From JAGSPQ01 sp038206395 (GTDB lineage Bacteria; Myxococcota; Myxococcia; Myxococcales; Myxococcaceae), in contig JBBRAX010000035.1 in assembly GCA_038206395.1 (NCBI GenBank), forward strand, positions 1 through 64,000: 64,000 nucleotides of DNA. The letters are read 5' to 3'. The notes under the pieces are model-generated. The model ran no database searches. It was given only the letters and a program-made list of their open reading frames with translations, and was not told where the DNA came from. Both the position numbers and the translations under genes were made by a program. Below are positions 43,903-53,191 of the stretch, one piece after another; positions within the stretch are counted from its first letter, which is position 1; each line of letters starts with the position of its first letter.

Positions 43903-44394
43903 ATGGACACCGACTGGGCTGCGCAGATTGCCCGCCACGACCACGTGGTGGTGCTCGCGCTGTTGTCGAAGGGGCTGCGGATTCACGAAGCGCGCGAGCT
44001 GGCGCACGACGCGTGGGCCCGCCTGTTCGAGCAGTGGAAGGCGGGCCGGCTCGGAAGGCTCGAGCTGCCGGGCCTGGCGATTCGCCAGGCGCTGTTTCTC
44101 GCCAGCGATTACCGGCGTCAGCAGCGCCGGCCGAACGTGCAGTGGGACGACGCTCCAGAGGTGTCGGATCCGCACGCGCAGCCAGACGCCCGGTTGGAGA
44201 GCCGTCAGCTGCTGCAGCAGACCGCGCTCGCCGCGGCCGGGCTGTCTCCTCGCGCCCAGCGTGTCTTCACCACCGTGATGCAGAACCCGGGAACGGCGCA
44301 GGCCGAGTTGGCCGACCGCCTCGGGCTGTCGCTGCAGCGGTTGCGTCAGAGCTTGTGTGAAGTGCGCGCGCGGCTGAAGGCGGCGATCGAATGA
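43903..44394 (+). CDS. Sigma-70-like factor, region 2/4 only
   Basis: 163 residues. ATG 43903 follows GAGAGG. The N-terminal region resembles sigma region 2 (HDHVVVLALLSKGLRIHEARELAHDAWARLFEQW) but is degenerate; the C-terminal HTH (LSPRAQRVFTTVMQNPGTAQAELADRLGLSLQRLRQSLCEVRARL) matches region 4. Sequences are named in pieces here and not complete. Overlaps the zinc-finger anti-sigma gene by 4 bp. Short or atypical ECF subfamily likely. Confidence 0.75.
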   Translation: MDTDWAAQIARHDHVVVLALLSKGLRIHEARELAHDAWARLFEQWKAGRLGRLELPGLAIRQALFLASDYRRQQRRPNVQWDDAPEVSDPHAQPDARLESRQLLQQTALAAAGLSPRAQRVFTTVMQNPGTAQAELADRLGLSLQRLRQSLCEVRARLKAAIE

Positions 44395-44756
44395 GCGCGC
44401 ATGTGTCGGTCTTCGACTTGAAGCGTTTCGCCGAGGCGCGGCTGGGCGATGACGAGCTTCCGTCTTTCGAGCAGCACCTGGCGGCGTGTGCGAGCTGCGC
44501 GGGAAAGCTGCAGGCGGCGGCGACGCGCGAGCTGAAGGTGCGCGGGCTCGACGGGTTGTTGGAGTCGCCGTCGCGGCCGATGGCGGCGGTGCTGTTGGCG
44601 ATCGCGGCGTCGGTGTTCTTCGCGCTGTCGCTGGGCACGCAGGGCGGGTCGGCGCGGCTTCACCCGGGTCCGGCGTTCAGCAGCTCGTACGACGCGGGCA
44701 TCGCGGACGGCGGCGAGACGAACCTGGCGTTGATGGACGCCGGCCCGAATCACTGA
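44391..44756 (+). CDS. Zinc-finger anti-sigma factor
   Basis: 121 residues. HLAACASC gives the HxxxCxxC zinc site of ZAS-type anti-sigma factors; one transmembrane helix follows (about 62-82, VLLAIAASVFFALSL), then a short exported tail of 35 residues. Smaller than the 38235-39041 relative and without a sensor domain, so another protein must transmit any signal. Starts in the sigma stop (ATGA). Confidence 0.85.
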   Translation: MSAHVSVFDLKRFAEARLGDDELPSFEQHLAACASCAGKLQAAATRELKVRGLDGLLESPSRPMAAVLLAIAASVFFALSLGTQGGSARLHPGPAFSSSYDAGIADGGETNLALMDAGPNH

Positions 44757-45370
44757 CGGTGGGCGCGCAGGAAGCGCTTCACGTGGTCGTCGAGGAAGGC
44801 GTCGAGATCCAGCGGACGGCACTTCGCACCGTACAGCCCATCTTGATGCAGCAGCCCCAGCACCAGCGGTGACATCAGGGCGAGCGCGGCGTGGCGCCCA
44901 TTGCACGGCGCGAGGTCCTTCTTCTCGACGTGCCCTGCGATGCGGGCCTCGGCCGATTGCAGCACGGGCTCGAGGATCTCCATCACGTAGGCGGGCCCGA
45001 GCGCGTGGTGGCCGAGGCCGGCCTGAAGCCCGAGCAGGTGAATCGCGCCGACGCCTTGCTTCCAGCCGAAGGCGACGCACTGCAGCAGCCAGCGCAACGA
45101 CTCTTCAACGTCGTCGATGGGCATCGTCGCGGCGGCCTGGATGAACATCTCGCCTTGGGTGCGCAGGTGTTTGAGGACCTCGTGGATCAACGCCTCGCGC
45201 GACTGAAAGTAGTGGCGCAGCGTCGGCGGGGTGACCTTCGAGGCCACCGCGAGCTCGCGAAAACTCGACGACGCTCCGTTGGGGCGCACCAGGTGCTTCG
45301 TCAGGCGCTTCAGCAGCGCCTGCCGGGTCTTCTCATACCCCGGGTTTCGTTGTCCGGCAGCTCTCGGCAT
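44750..45370 (-). CDS. TetR-family transcriptional regulator
   Basis: 206 residues from ATG 45370. The N-terminal HTH reads NPGYEKTRQALLKRLTKHLV then SSSFRELAVASKVTPPTLRHYFQSREALIHEVLKHL, the standard TetR DNA-binding helix set. The C-terminal ligand domain is helical with Cys/His/Trp residues. It is divergent from the Rieske oxygenase with 42 bp between starts, so it probably represses that gene in response to its substrate. A longer frame is open upstream but is antisense to the oxygenase. Confidence 0.88.
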   Translation of the reverse strand: MPRAAGQRNPGYEKTRQALLKRLTKHLVRPNGASSSFRELAVASKVTPPTLRHYFQSREALIHEVLKHLRTQGEMFIQAAATMPIDDVEESLRWLLQCVAFGWKQGVGAIHLLGLQAGLGHHALGPAYVMEILEPVLQSAEARIAGHVEKKDLAPCNGRHAALALMSPLVLGLLHQDGLYGAKCRPLDLDAFLDDHVKRFLRAHRQ

Positions 45371-45412
45371 TGCGTGGCTGATTAATATCTCACTTGGGAT
45401 ACAGTTCGCACC
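45371..45412. promoter_or_regulatory. TetR/Rieske divergent promoter and possible operator
   Basis: The 42-bp gap contains the imperfect inverted repeat TATC-TCACTTGG-GATA (45388-45403 region) and an AT-rich patch ATTAATAT. Its position between a TetR gene and its divergent neighbour makes it the likely operator, though the repeat is short. Confidence 0.35.
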
Positions 45413-46405
45413 ATGTTCGACGGATTCGCAAACGTGTGGTCGCCGGTGCTGGTCGCAAAGACGCTCAAGCGCAAGCCGTTGGCGGTGACGCTGGCCGGCG
45501 AGAAGCTGGTGCTCTTCCGCAGCAACGGAAAGGTCAGCGCACTGCTCGACCAGTGTCCGCATCGCGGCGCGCAGCTGTCGTTGGGCACGGTGACGGCGGA
45601 AGGCTGTTTGAAGTGCCCGTTTCACGAGTGGCAGTTCGGGGCGGACGGCGGCGTGAAGCACGTGCCGCTGAACCCCGACGCGAAGCGCGATCGCCTGTTC
45701 GCTTCGCGCTTCGAGGCGAGGGAGCTCGGAGGTCTGATCTGGATCTACACCGCGCCGGGTGCGGCGCCGTCTGAGCCGGTGGCTCCCGATGGGCTGACGA
45801 GGCCGGATCTTCAGAAGGTGTACCTGCAGCTCGAGTGGAACTGCCACTGGACGCGGGCGATGGAGAACATGCTCGACGCACCGCACGTGCCGTACGTGCA
45901 CCGGACGACGATCGGCCGCCCGTCGCAGAAGCGGATCAAAGCAGCCTCGAGGATGGTGGTGGTCTGGGAGCCGACCGCGCACGGGGGTCACTCGACGATG
46001 GACATCGACGAGAGCAACACGAGCGCGTCCCTCGATTTCTACATGCCGAACATGATGTCGCTGAACGTGCCGATTCCGAACCAGACGTTTCGCATCCAGG
46101 CGATCTGCGTGCCAGTGGGGCCGAAGCAGACGCGGATGATCATCGTCGGCGCGCGCAGCTTCGCGAAGGCGGCGGTGCTTAACCCGCTGTTCAACTACGC
46201 GAACCGGTACATCGCCGAGCAGGATCGCGCGATCGTCGAAGGCTCTTTTCCGGTGCAGGTGCCGCCGGCGGGTGAAGAGCTCAGCGTCGCGACGGACCGC
46301 GTGACCCTGCAGTTCCGGAAATACTTCTACGAGCAGCTGGCTAGTGGATCTGCTCAGCGATCGAAAAGATTGGCAGATACATCGCCACCACCAGCAGCGC
46401 AGTGA
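45413..46405 (+). CDS. Rieske-type ring-hydroxylating oxygenase subunit
   Basis: 330 residues. The Rieske 2Fe-2S site is C48-x-H50 and C68-x-x-H71 (QCPHRGAQ, CPFHEW). The catalytic mononuclear iron site is Asp155, His158 and His163 (ENMLDAPHVPYVH). All ligands are present. The domain order matches single-polypeptide oxygenases such as those acting on aromatic, sterol or plant-hormone-like substrates (family comparison, substrate inferred). No ferredoxin or reductase is adjacent. The last 21 codons overlap the convergent membrane-protein gene (46341-46709). Confidence 0.9.
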   Translation: MFDGFANVWSPVLVAKTLKRKPLAVTLAGEKLVLFRSNGKVSALLDQCPHRGAQLSLGTVTAEGCLKCPFHEWQFGADGGVKHVPLNPDAKRDRLFASRFEARELGGLIWIYTAPGAAPSEPVAPDGLTRPDLQKVYLQLEWNCHWTRAMENMLDAPHVPYVHRTTIGRPSQKRIKAASRMVVVWEPTAHGGHSTMDIDESNTSASLDFYMPNMMSLNVPIPNQTFRIQAICVPVGPKQTRMIIVGARSFAKAAVLNPLFNYANRYIAEQDRAIVEGSFPVQVPPAGEELSVATDRVTLQFRKYFYEQLASGSAQRSKRLADTSPPPAAQ

Positions 46406-46709
46406 AGCCCAGCGACAGCACCAGCGCCGCGCCAATCAACAGGCGCCGCCGGGCCAACGTGTGCTTCTGACTCAGGGCGTGGAAGACGACCGACGCCGGG
46501 TTCAGGCCCAGCATCAGCGGAAACCAGGTCGTCAGCGCCAGCTGCGTCAGATCTGAGAGCTCGCCGCCGGAGTCGGCGAACATCTTTGCGAACTGCGGCC
46601 CGGCGAGAAACGGCCACTGAAGACAAAAGAGCGTGGCGAGGCCGACCGCACCGACGGCCAGCCAGTCGAAGATCGTCAGGTCCTTCAGCGGGTTCTCGGG
46701 GTCTTTCAT
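46341..46709 (-). CDS. Small membrane protein
   Basis: 122 residues from ATG 46709. Three hydrophobic segments (about 12-32, 52-68, 88-112) and no signal peptide. The N-terminal cytoplasmic stretch MKDPENPLKDLTIFDW is acidic. No family recognised. Starts inside the stop of the 46706-47749 gene (ATGA), so they are co-translated. Upstream in-frame codons do not look like real protein. Confidence 0.7.
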   Translation of the reverse strand: MKDPENPLKDLTIFDWLAVGAVGLATLFCLQWPFLAGPQFAKMFADSGGELSDLTQLALTTWFPLMLGLNPASVVFHALSQKHTLARRRLLIGAALVLSLGFTALLVVAMYLPIFSIAEQIH

Positions 46710-47749
46710 GTTCCGGTCTGCAGCCAGTTCAACATCTGAAGCCGCTTTCTTCCCCGCAGACTCGTGCGAGGGCGGCCGTACTCGAGGTCCCAGGTGCAGC
46801 GCAGCTTGTCGCCGGCAGCCTTCAACCACTGCGGCACCTCGTCTGCTTCGCAGGTGCCGAGCTTCAACAGGTCGATGGGCTCACCCCTTCCTCCGAACCG
46901 CGTGCCAAGAAAGTCGCGCACTTCCGGGTCGACCCGGCTGACCTGGCACCAGAACCACGACGGCTGGCGGCTGTCGATGTGCAGCCGGCCCTGAGACTGG
47001 GGCACACCATTCACGTTCTGCACGTCGGACGCGAGGAAGAGGTCGAACCAGAAATGCTTGAGGGCGCCGAAGCCGCGGCGGGCGGCGAAGTCGAGCGCCG
47101 GTGAGCTCGAGTTCCGTTCTTCGACGAGCGCGTCGACGCGCGCAACCAACTGGGTCATCGACGGGGTGGGCGAGGCGAACCTCTTCAGCTCGAGCAGCAG
47201 GTCGAGGCTGCGTCCCTTGTCCTGCGCCGCGCGTTCGAAGTGCGGCATCAGCGCATCTACGGAAGCTTCTGACGCGTCGATCGCGAGCACGGCCAACCAA
47301 TCCATTCTCATCAACTGGGTCGACACCACGGCGGCGTGCAGCGCTTCGATCACCTTCGGCTCTGCGGCCAGCGCCTCGAGCTTCGCGCGCTTCTGCTTGC
47401 TGCCCCAAGCGTAGGTGGTGTCGAGGGACAGCAGCCGGAACATCGCCTGCTCCCAGGCGAGGGCCAGGTCATCCGCGCCCGAGAGATAGACGCGAAGAAA
47501 AATGGCCGAGGGTCCGGGCACCGACGCGAGCCTCTCGACCAGCGCGCGAACGATCGGCGCAGCCAGCTTCTTGCTGTGCCGGGCGACTGACCACACGGAA
47601 CGCGCGTCGCCGAGTTGATCGCCCACTACCTTTGCCACCAGCTCGACGTCGACGCCGGGCGGCAGGGCCTTCAGCGCCTTCGCGCGGTCTCTGGAGTCGG
47701 CGCTGGCCAGCAACGCGTTCGCCTGCTCGGCGGTGAGCCGCTTGGCCAC
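46706..47749 (-). CDS. Unknown cytoplasmic helical protein
   Basis: About 347 residues from GTG 47749, which lies 4 bp after the asnS stop. The sequence is mostly amphipathic helices (AEQANALLASADSRDRAKALKAL, then VVSTQLMRMDWLAVLAID), as in HEAT-like or repeat proteins. A C-terminal region with WFWCQVSRVDPEVRDFLG and GTRFGGRGEP is Trp/Gly-rich. No motif that names a function. Sits between asnS and the small membrane protein. Confidence 0.65.
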   Translation of the reverse strand: MAKRLTAEQANALLASADSRDRAKALKALPPGVDVELVAKVVGDQLGDARSVWSVARHSKKLAAPIVRALVERLASVPGPSAIFLRVYLSGADDLALAWEQAMFRLLSLDTTYAWGSKQKRAKLEALAAEPKVIEALHAAVVSTQLMRMDWLAVLAIDASEASVDALMPHFERAAQDKGRSLDLLLELKRFASPTPSMTQLVARVDALVEERNSSSPALDFAARRGFGALKHFWFDLFLASDVQNVNGVPQSQGRLHIDSRQPSWFWCQVSRVDPEVRDFLGTRFGGRGEPIDLLKLGTCEADEVPQWLKAAGDKLRCTWDLEYGRPRTSLRGRKRLQMLNWLQTGT

Positions 47750-47753
47750 GTGC

Positions 47754-49151
47754 CTAGAACTCGGCGAGTCCGGGGGCGCGGGGGTACGGAATGGCGTCGC
47801 GGATGTTGGCAAGGGCGCAGACGTAGACGACGAGCCGTTCGAACCCGAGGCCGAAGCCGGCGTGCGGCACCGAGCCGTAGCGGCGCAGGTCGCGGTACCA
47901 CTGGTAGTGCGCCGGGTTGAGCTTGAACTGGGCCATGCGCTGGTCGAGCACGCTCAAGCGTTCTTCACGCTGCGAGCCGCCGATGATTTCGCCAATGCCA
48001 GGGGCCAGCACGTCCATCGCGGCGACCGTCTTCCCGTCGTCATTGAGCCGCATGTAGAAGGCCTTCATCGCCTCGGGGTAGTTCATCACCACCACCGGCC
48101 GGCCCACGTGCTTCTCGACCAGGTACCGCTCGTGCTCGGTCTGCAGGTCGGTGCCCCACTTCACCTGGAAGTCGAACTTCTGCCCCGACTTCTCGAGAAT
48201 CGAGATCGCGTCCGTGTACTCGATGCGTTCGAAAGACGAGTTGATGAACGCCTCGAGCCGGGTGATCGCCGCCTTGTCGTGGCGTTCGACGAAGAACTTC
48301 ATGTCGTCGGCGCGTTCGTCGAGCACCGCCTTGAAGACGTACTTCAAGAACTCTTCGGCCAGCGTCGCGTCGGCGTTCAAGTCAGCGAAAGCAATCTCGG
48401 GCTCGATCATCCAGAACTCGGCGAGGTGCCGGGTGGTGTTCGAGTTCTCGGCGCGGAACGTCGGGCCGAACGTGTAGACCTTCGACATCGCGAGGCAGTA
48501 CGCCTCGACGTTGAGCTGGCCCGACACGGTGAGGAAGGTCTCTTTCCCGAAGAAGTCCTTCTTCCAGTCGACAGCGCCCTTGTCGTCGCGGGGCAGGTTC
48601 GAGATGTCGAGCGTCGAGACGCGGAACATCTGGCCCGCGCCTTCCGCATCACTCGCGGTCACGATGGGCGTGTTCACCCAGATGAAGCCGTTGGTGTGGA
48701 AGAAGCGGTGAATCGCCTGCGCCATGCAGTTGCGGACGCGGGCGACGGCGCCGAACGTGTTGGTGCGCGGACGAAGGTGGGCGACCTCGCGAAGGAACTC
48801 CAGCGAGTGCTGCTTCGGCTGCACCGGGTACGTGTCGGGGTCGTCGACCAGGCCGACCACCTTCACGTCGGTGGCCTGGATCTCGACGCTCTGGCCCTTG
48901 CCCTGTGACTGAACCAGCGTGCCGGTGCAGATGACCGAGCAGCCCGTGTTCAGCTTCGCGACTTCGTTCGCGTAGTTCGGCAGCGTGTTCGGAGCGACGA
49001 CCTGCAACGAGTCGAAGGTCGAGCCGTCGTTGACCGCGAGAAAGCTGATGCCGGCCTTCGAGTCACGCTTGGTGCGAATCCAGCCCTGCACCGTGACTTC
49101 GGAACCGACCGCCGCCTGGCCGGTGAGGGCTTGTTTGGTCGAGATGAGCAT
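47754..49151 (-). CDS. asnS: Asparaginyl-tRNA synthetase
   Basis: 465 residues. N-terminal OB-fold anticodon-binding domain with VQGWIRTKRDSKAGISFL and DGSTFDSLQVV. Class II catalytic motifs: motif 2 (FGPTFRAENSNTTRHLAEFWMIE, in pieces) and motif 3 (GFGLGFERLVVYV). The C-terminal ANIRDAIPYPRAPG is the AsnRS signature. It charges tRNA-Asn. A core gene; the flanking TPR and unknown genes are probably not functionally linked. Confidence 0.96.
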   Translation of the reverse strand: MLISTKQALTGQAAVGSEVTVQGWIRTKRDSKAGISFLAVNDGSTFDSLQVVAPNTLPNYANEVAKLNTGCSVICTGTLVQSQGKGQSVEIQATDVKVVGLVDDPDTYPVQPKQHSLEFLREVAHLRPRTNTFGAVARVRNCMAQAIHRFFHTNGFIWVNTPIVTASDAEGAGQMFRVSTLDISNLPRDDKGAVDWKKDFFGKETFLTVSGQLNVEAYCLAMSKVYTFGPTFRAENSNTTRHLAEFWMIEPEIAFADLNADATLAEEFLKYVFKAVLDERADDMKFFVERHDKAAITRLEAFINSSFERIEYTDAISILEKSGQKFDFQVKWGTDLQTEHERYLVEKHVGRPVVVMNYPEAMKAFYMRLNDDGKTVAAMDVLAPGIGEIIGGSQREERLSVLDQRMAQFKLNPAHYQWYRDLRRYGSVPHAGFGLGFERLVVYVCALANIRDAIPYPRAPGLAEF

Positions 49152-49165
49152 GGGGCGGCGTCCTA

Positions 49166-52100
49166 CTACTTCGCGCCGAGCTTTCGCGAGCGAAGCAGCA
49201 GGTAGCGTTCACTCGCCGCGAACCGCACCAGCTCGATCATTTCGCTCGACAGCGCCTTCTTGGCCCGCAGCGCGGCCAGCGCCGGAGCGACGCCTCCGCT
49301 CACCACCAGCCCCGCGCGGTTCGCCGAGTGCCGCGCGCCTTCCGCCAGCGCCCCGAGGTTCATCGAGCGGCCGACCCTTTCGTTGAGCTGCTTGAGCCTT
49401 TCCCACCCCTTCGGAGGCAGGCCGTCTCGTACCGCCCGCGCCTCGGCGGAAAGCGACTGGCCGCGAAGCACCTGGCTCAGCACCTGAAGCGCGCGGATGA
49501 GCTGCTCGCGGCGCAGGTTTCGCAGGCACAGCAGGTCGGGGTTCTGGGTGAAGAGCGCGCGGCCGGCGAAGAAGCGCAGCTCGGCGTCGGGCAGCTCGCG
49601 CTTGATGGCGAGGCGGCCGACGAGCAGGCGCGGCACGCCGGGGAACACCAGCGCGAACGGCGGGCCGTTGTCGTTGCTCGGGTAAACGTCGGGGGCGCGG
49701 AGGCCGAGAATGCGGACGGCGGTGAGCAACGCGTCGGCGGCGCCTTTGGCTCCCTTGCCGAGGTCGAGGCGGAACTCGTCGCGGGTGCCGGCCTCGGCGC
49801 CGCGGGTCGGGTAGATGCGGCACAGCGCGAGCCCGCAGAGCCCGAGCAGCTCGCCTTCTTCTCCACGCAGCACCGGGTGCTTGAGGCCCGCGCGATCGGT
49901 GGCCGAGAGAATCATCTTCGGCGCGCGCGGAGCGGCATGTGGGTCGCCTTCCAGCGCGAGCGCGATTTCCAACATCAGGCTGCTGCGGGTCGCGTCACCA
50001 CCGGCGTCGAAGTGCTCGGCGAGAAGACGGTAGGCGTCGGGATCCAGCGGCGCGCCACGCACGCGCTCGAAAAGCTGCTCGCGTTCCTGGCTGTGAACCT
50101 TCGCAGGCGAGGGGCCGAACGAAGGCGGCACCACGAGCGAGGGGTCGCCCAGCGCCGGCGAGACCACCGGAATTTCCTGGGTCGAATGGCCGGGCTTCTC
50201 TTCCGAGATTTCACCGGGAGGTGCTTCCCAGTCTTCGTCGATGGGCTGCAGCAGATCCGCGCTGCCGATTTCGACAAGGTCATCTTCACCGCTCATCGCT
50301 TCTTCGACCGAGATGTCCTGGTCGTCGTCGAGCTTGCCGACGGTGCTGCCTTCCCATTCGTCGTCCTCGAACTGAATCGGGCGCGACGGCGGCTCGACGG
50401 GCACCTGCGGTACCCGAAGGTTCTTCGTTTCCTGCAGCAGCGGCTGCAAGGCCGGCTGCGGCGCGGTGACCGCCTGGTGCGACGCGGTGTCGGGAGCACT
50501 CGCGCGCGGCTTCAGCGGCACTGCCGGCTTCTGTCGGGGCTCGACGGCGGGAATGCGAATGCCGATGCCGGCGCTCTTCGGGTCGGGCTTCGCCGGCATC
50601 ACCGGCATCACCGGCACGCCCCGACCGGCGCTCTTCAACTCTGGGCGCGGCTCGAGCCCCGGCACGGGGACGCCGCGGCCCGCGCTCTTCACTTCTTCTC
50701 CCCACGGCACGGACACCGAAGGCGGCGCGGGCTTCGCCAGGAGCTTCGGCCCCTTTTGCGAGACCTCGGCCCACGGCACGGACGGGGGCTGCGGCACCTG
50801 CAGGCCACGGCCGGCGCTCTTCACCTTCACCATCCCGCCGGACGCGAGCACGCGGAGCATCTGAATCGCCGCAGCGGGCACCCCACCCCGCTTCGGCACC
50901 ACGGGCGGCAACGGCGGCGTCGGCTCGGGCTCCGGCACGGCCTCGAGCAGGTCGGCCAGCTTCTCGAAGTCGTGATCGATAGGCGTCGGCTCGGCGTGCG
51001 CAGGCGGCCGCGCATTTCTGGGAGCAGAAACCAACGGAGTTGAGTTCGTCACCTCGACGGCTTGCTCGTCTTCCGCCAGCTCACGGCGCAGCTTCTCGGC
51101 GCGGTTCGCATACGTCTGCGCCTTTTCGTTGTCGCCCAGCCTTTCGGCAGAGAAGCGCGAGAGCCGCATCCACAGCTTCATGCGCAGCGAGCCGTCGGAC
51201 GTGGCGGTGGTGCCGTGCTCCAGCGCCCACGCGGCCTCGGCCCACTGGCTGCGCTGCTCGAGGCGATCGGCGAGGGCGAGCCACGCTTCCTGGTGGCCGG
51301 GCTCGAAGCGAACCGCCTGACGCAGCTCGGAGAGGGCGTCTTCCAGGCGCTCGGCGTTCTCGAGAAGGTAGACGAGCTCGAGGCGGGCGAGCCGCGTCTG
51401 CGGGCCGCGCGGCACCTTCGAGATCTTCGCGCGAAGCGTGGTCTCGAGCTGGGCTGCGTCGCCGCCTGCGCGCGCGAGCACCGAGAGCCGGCCTTGCGCT
51501 TCTTCGTCTTCGGGCAGCTCGAACATCACTTCGGCCCACGCGAGCTGGCCGAGCCCTGAGTCCTTGTCGCTTGTATCGGCGAGGCGGCCGAGGCGGCGGT
51601 ACAGCTCTCCGCGACCGGCCTTGCGACGGGCCATGTTGTCGAGCGCGGCCTTCAGCAACGGCAGCAGGTGCAGGTCTCCGAGCTCGGCGAGACCCGCGAG
51701 CGCGGCCGGATGCTGCGGAAGGGCCGAGAGCGCCGACTGAAAATCGTCGCGCGCGGTGGTCTGGTCTTTTCGCGTCAGCGCTTCTTCGGCACGGGCGACC
51801 AGCGCATCGGCGCGGGCGAGCGGAGCGGTCGCGCGCGTCACTCCCTCGTCCAACGCGCGCCGCACGCTCTTGCCGTCTTTGCGCTCGGAGTGCAGGCGCA
51901 CCTGTTCCTTCACGGCGCGTTGATCGCCGGTGAGCTCGACGACCTCGGCCCAGGCGCGGGCGGCGCCGACTGCGTCGTTGAGCTCGGACTCCAGCAGCTC
52001 GGCGAGCTTCTCTTTCCACTGCGCCTTCTCGGCGTTGCCGCGGGCGCGCTGGGCGTTGTCTCCGTAGAACTGGGCCAGCTCACGCCAGGCGCCACGCGCG

Positions 52101-53152
52101 ACGAAGTGGGCCTCGAGCCGCTTGAGTGCCTGCGGATCCGGACCTTCGTCGATCGCTGCACGAAGCAGCGCCGCGACCTCGGGCTTGCGACCCGACTTCT
52201 CGGCCTCGGCAGCGACGGCCATCAGCTCGACCTGCGTCGAGTTTCGCTTCGGCTCGTGAAACGACCTGCCGGCAGACGTGGTGGGCTCTTTGCCCTCGGT
52301 GACGATCGGCACCGCGATGTCGGTGAGCGAGATCGGCGCGCCCTTCAGCTGGAGCTCGGTGACCATGTGGCGCACGCGGTCGACCTTGCCGACGCGAACA
52401 CCGGCGCGCATCGCGGCGTCGACTGCTTCCGTCATCGCGCGCTCTGGGGCGTTCGACTTGTGAAGCGACCGCAGCCAGAGCAGCCGCAGCAGGAAGCAGC
52501 TCTCGAAGTCCTTGCCCTGCTCGGCGAACTGCGCGGCCTGGCCGTAGCGGAGCGCCGCGCGCGCGGGGTTGTCGAGGCGCTCGCCCCAGAGGCGGGCCCG
52601 CTTCAGCGCGGTGCGGGAGGCGCGGCGAAGGGTGCCGCGGCGAAGCTCTTCCCGCGTCTCTTTTTCCAGCGAGGCATCGAGCTCGTCCCACCGTTCTTCG
52701 CGTTCGAGCAGCGCGTTGAGCGTGATCCGCGCGCGGCGGTCGGTGGGGTTCTCGGCGAGCAGAACGACGAGCTGTTCGCGCGCGAGCTCGAGGTCGTCGC
52801 TGCGGCGGTAGAGCCGCGCGAGGGCGTGTCGAACCCCAGCGCGTTCCTGGCCTTCGACCTCGTCGAGGCCCTGGGTGAGCAGCGTGACGGCGGCGGAAAG
52901 TGTGCCGGCGCGAAGGGCGATGTGCGCGAGCGCAGCGGCGAGGTGCGCGCTCATCGGAACTTCGCGGGTGGCGCGGACGAGCTCACTGAAGGCGCGGGCG
53001 GGGGCTCCTTCGCGAAGGAGCCGGTTCGCGATCGCGCGGTGCATCTCGAGCACGCCACGGCTGCCATCGCGCGCGGCGGCCGACAGCGCATCCATGCGCA
53101 CCGTCTCGAGACGGTCGGGCAGATCCGGAACTGGCGTGGAGTCGGTGCTCAT
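49166..53152 (-). CDS. Very large TPR protein with linear-motif linker
   Basis: 1328 residues. The N-terminal ~750 residues are TPR-like helices (RYGQAAQFAEQGKDFESCFLLRLL, EKAQWKEKLAELLE, RSQWAEAAWALEHG and others). A Pro-rich linker (about 760-960) carries four copies of KSAGRG-x-x-V/I-P-like motif. Acidic segments follow (EDDEWEGS, DISVEEAMSG), then a C-terminal region of about 300 residues with HF..GG repeats and FFAGRALFTQNPDLLCL. Probably a cytoplasmic scaffold; no signal peptide or membrane helix. Upstream neighbour of asnS on the same strand, 14 bp apart. Confidence 0.85.
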   Translation of the reverse strand: MSTDSTPVPDLPDRLETVRMDALSAAARDGSRGVLEMHRAIANRLLREGAPARAFSELVRATREVPMSAHLAAALAHIALRAGTLSAAVTLLTQGLDEVEGQERAGVRHALARLYRRSDDLELAREQLVVLLAENPTDRRARITLNALLEREERWDELDASLEKETREELRRGTLRRASRTALKRARLWGERLDNPARAALRYGQAAQFAEQGKDFESCFLLRLLWLRSLHKSNAPERAMTEAVDAAMRAGVRVGKVDRVRHMVTELQLKGAPISLTDIAVPIVTEGKEPTTSAGRSFHEPKRNSTQVELMAVAAEAEKSGRKPEVAALLRAAIDEGPDPQALKRLEAHFVARGAWRELAQFYGDNAQRARGNAEKAQWKEKLAELLESELNDAVGAARAWAEVVELTGDQRAVKEQVRLHSERKDGKSVRRALDEGVTRATAPLARADALVARAEEALTRKDQTTARDDFQSALSALPQHPAALAGLAELGDLHLLPLLKAALDNMARRKAGRGELYRRLGRLADTSDKDSGLGQLAWAEVMFELPEDEEAQGRLSVLARAGGDAAQLETTLRAKISKVPRGPQTRLARLELVYLLENAERLEDALSELRQAVRFEPGHQEAWLALADRLEQRSQWAEAAWALEHGTTATSDGSLRMKLWMRLSRFSAERLGDNEKAQTYANRAEKLRRELAEDEQAVEVTNSTPLVSAPRNARPPAHAEPTPIDHDFEKLADLLEAVPEPEPTPPLPPVVPKRGGVPAAAIQMLRVLASGGMVKVKSAGRGLQVPQPPSVPWAEVSQKGPKLLAKPAPPSVSVPWGEEVKSAGRGVPVPGLEPRPELKSAGRGVPVMPVMPAKPDPKSAGIGIRIPAVEPRQKPAVPLKPRASAPDTASHQAVTAPQPALQPLLQETKNLRVPQVPVEPPSRPIQFEDDEWEGSTVGKLDDDQDISVEEAMSGEDDLVEIGSADLLQPIDEDWEAPPGEISEEKPGHSTQEIPVVSPALGDPSLVVPPSFGPSPAKVHSQEREQLFERVRGAPLDPDAYRLLAEHFDAGGDATRSSLMLEIALALEGDPHAAPRAPKMILSATDRAGLKHPVLRGEEGELLGLCGLALCRIYPTRGAEAGTRDEFRLDLGKGAKGAADALLTAVRILGLRAPDVYPSNDNGPPFALVFPGVPRLLVGRLAIKRELPDAELRFFAGRALFTQNPDLLCLRNLRREQLIRALQVLSQVLRGQSLSAEARAVRDGLPPKGWERLKQLNERVGRSMNLGALAEGARHSANRAGLVVSGGVAPALAALRAKKALSSEMIELVRFAASERYLLLRSRKLGAK

Positions 53153-53191
53153 GCTGCGGCGTGGCGGAGTCTACACACCACGCGCGCTCCG

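Noticed and set aside
44750..46435. Extension of the TetR frame to 561 codons
   Set aside because: The extra codons run antisense through the Rieske oxygenase; the TetR HTH begins just after ATG 45370.
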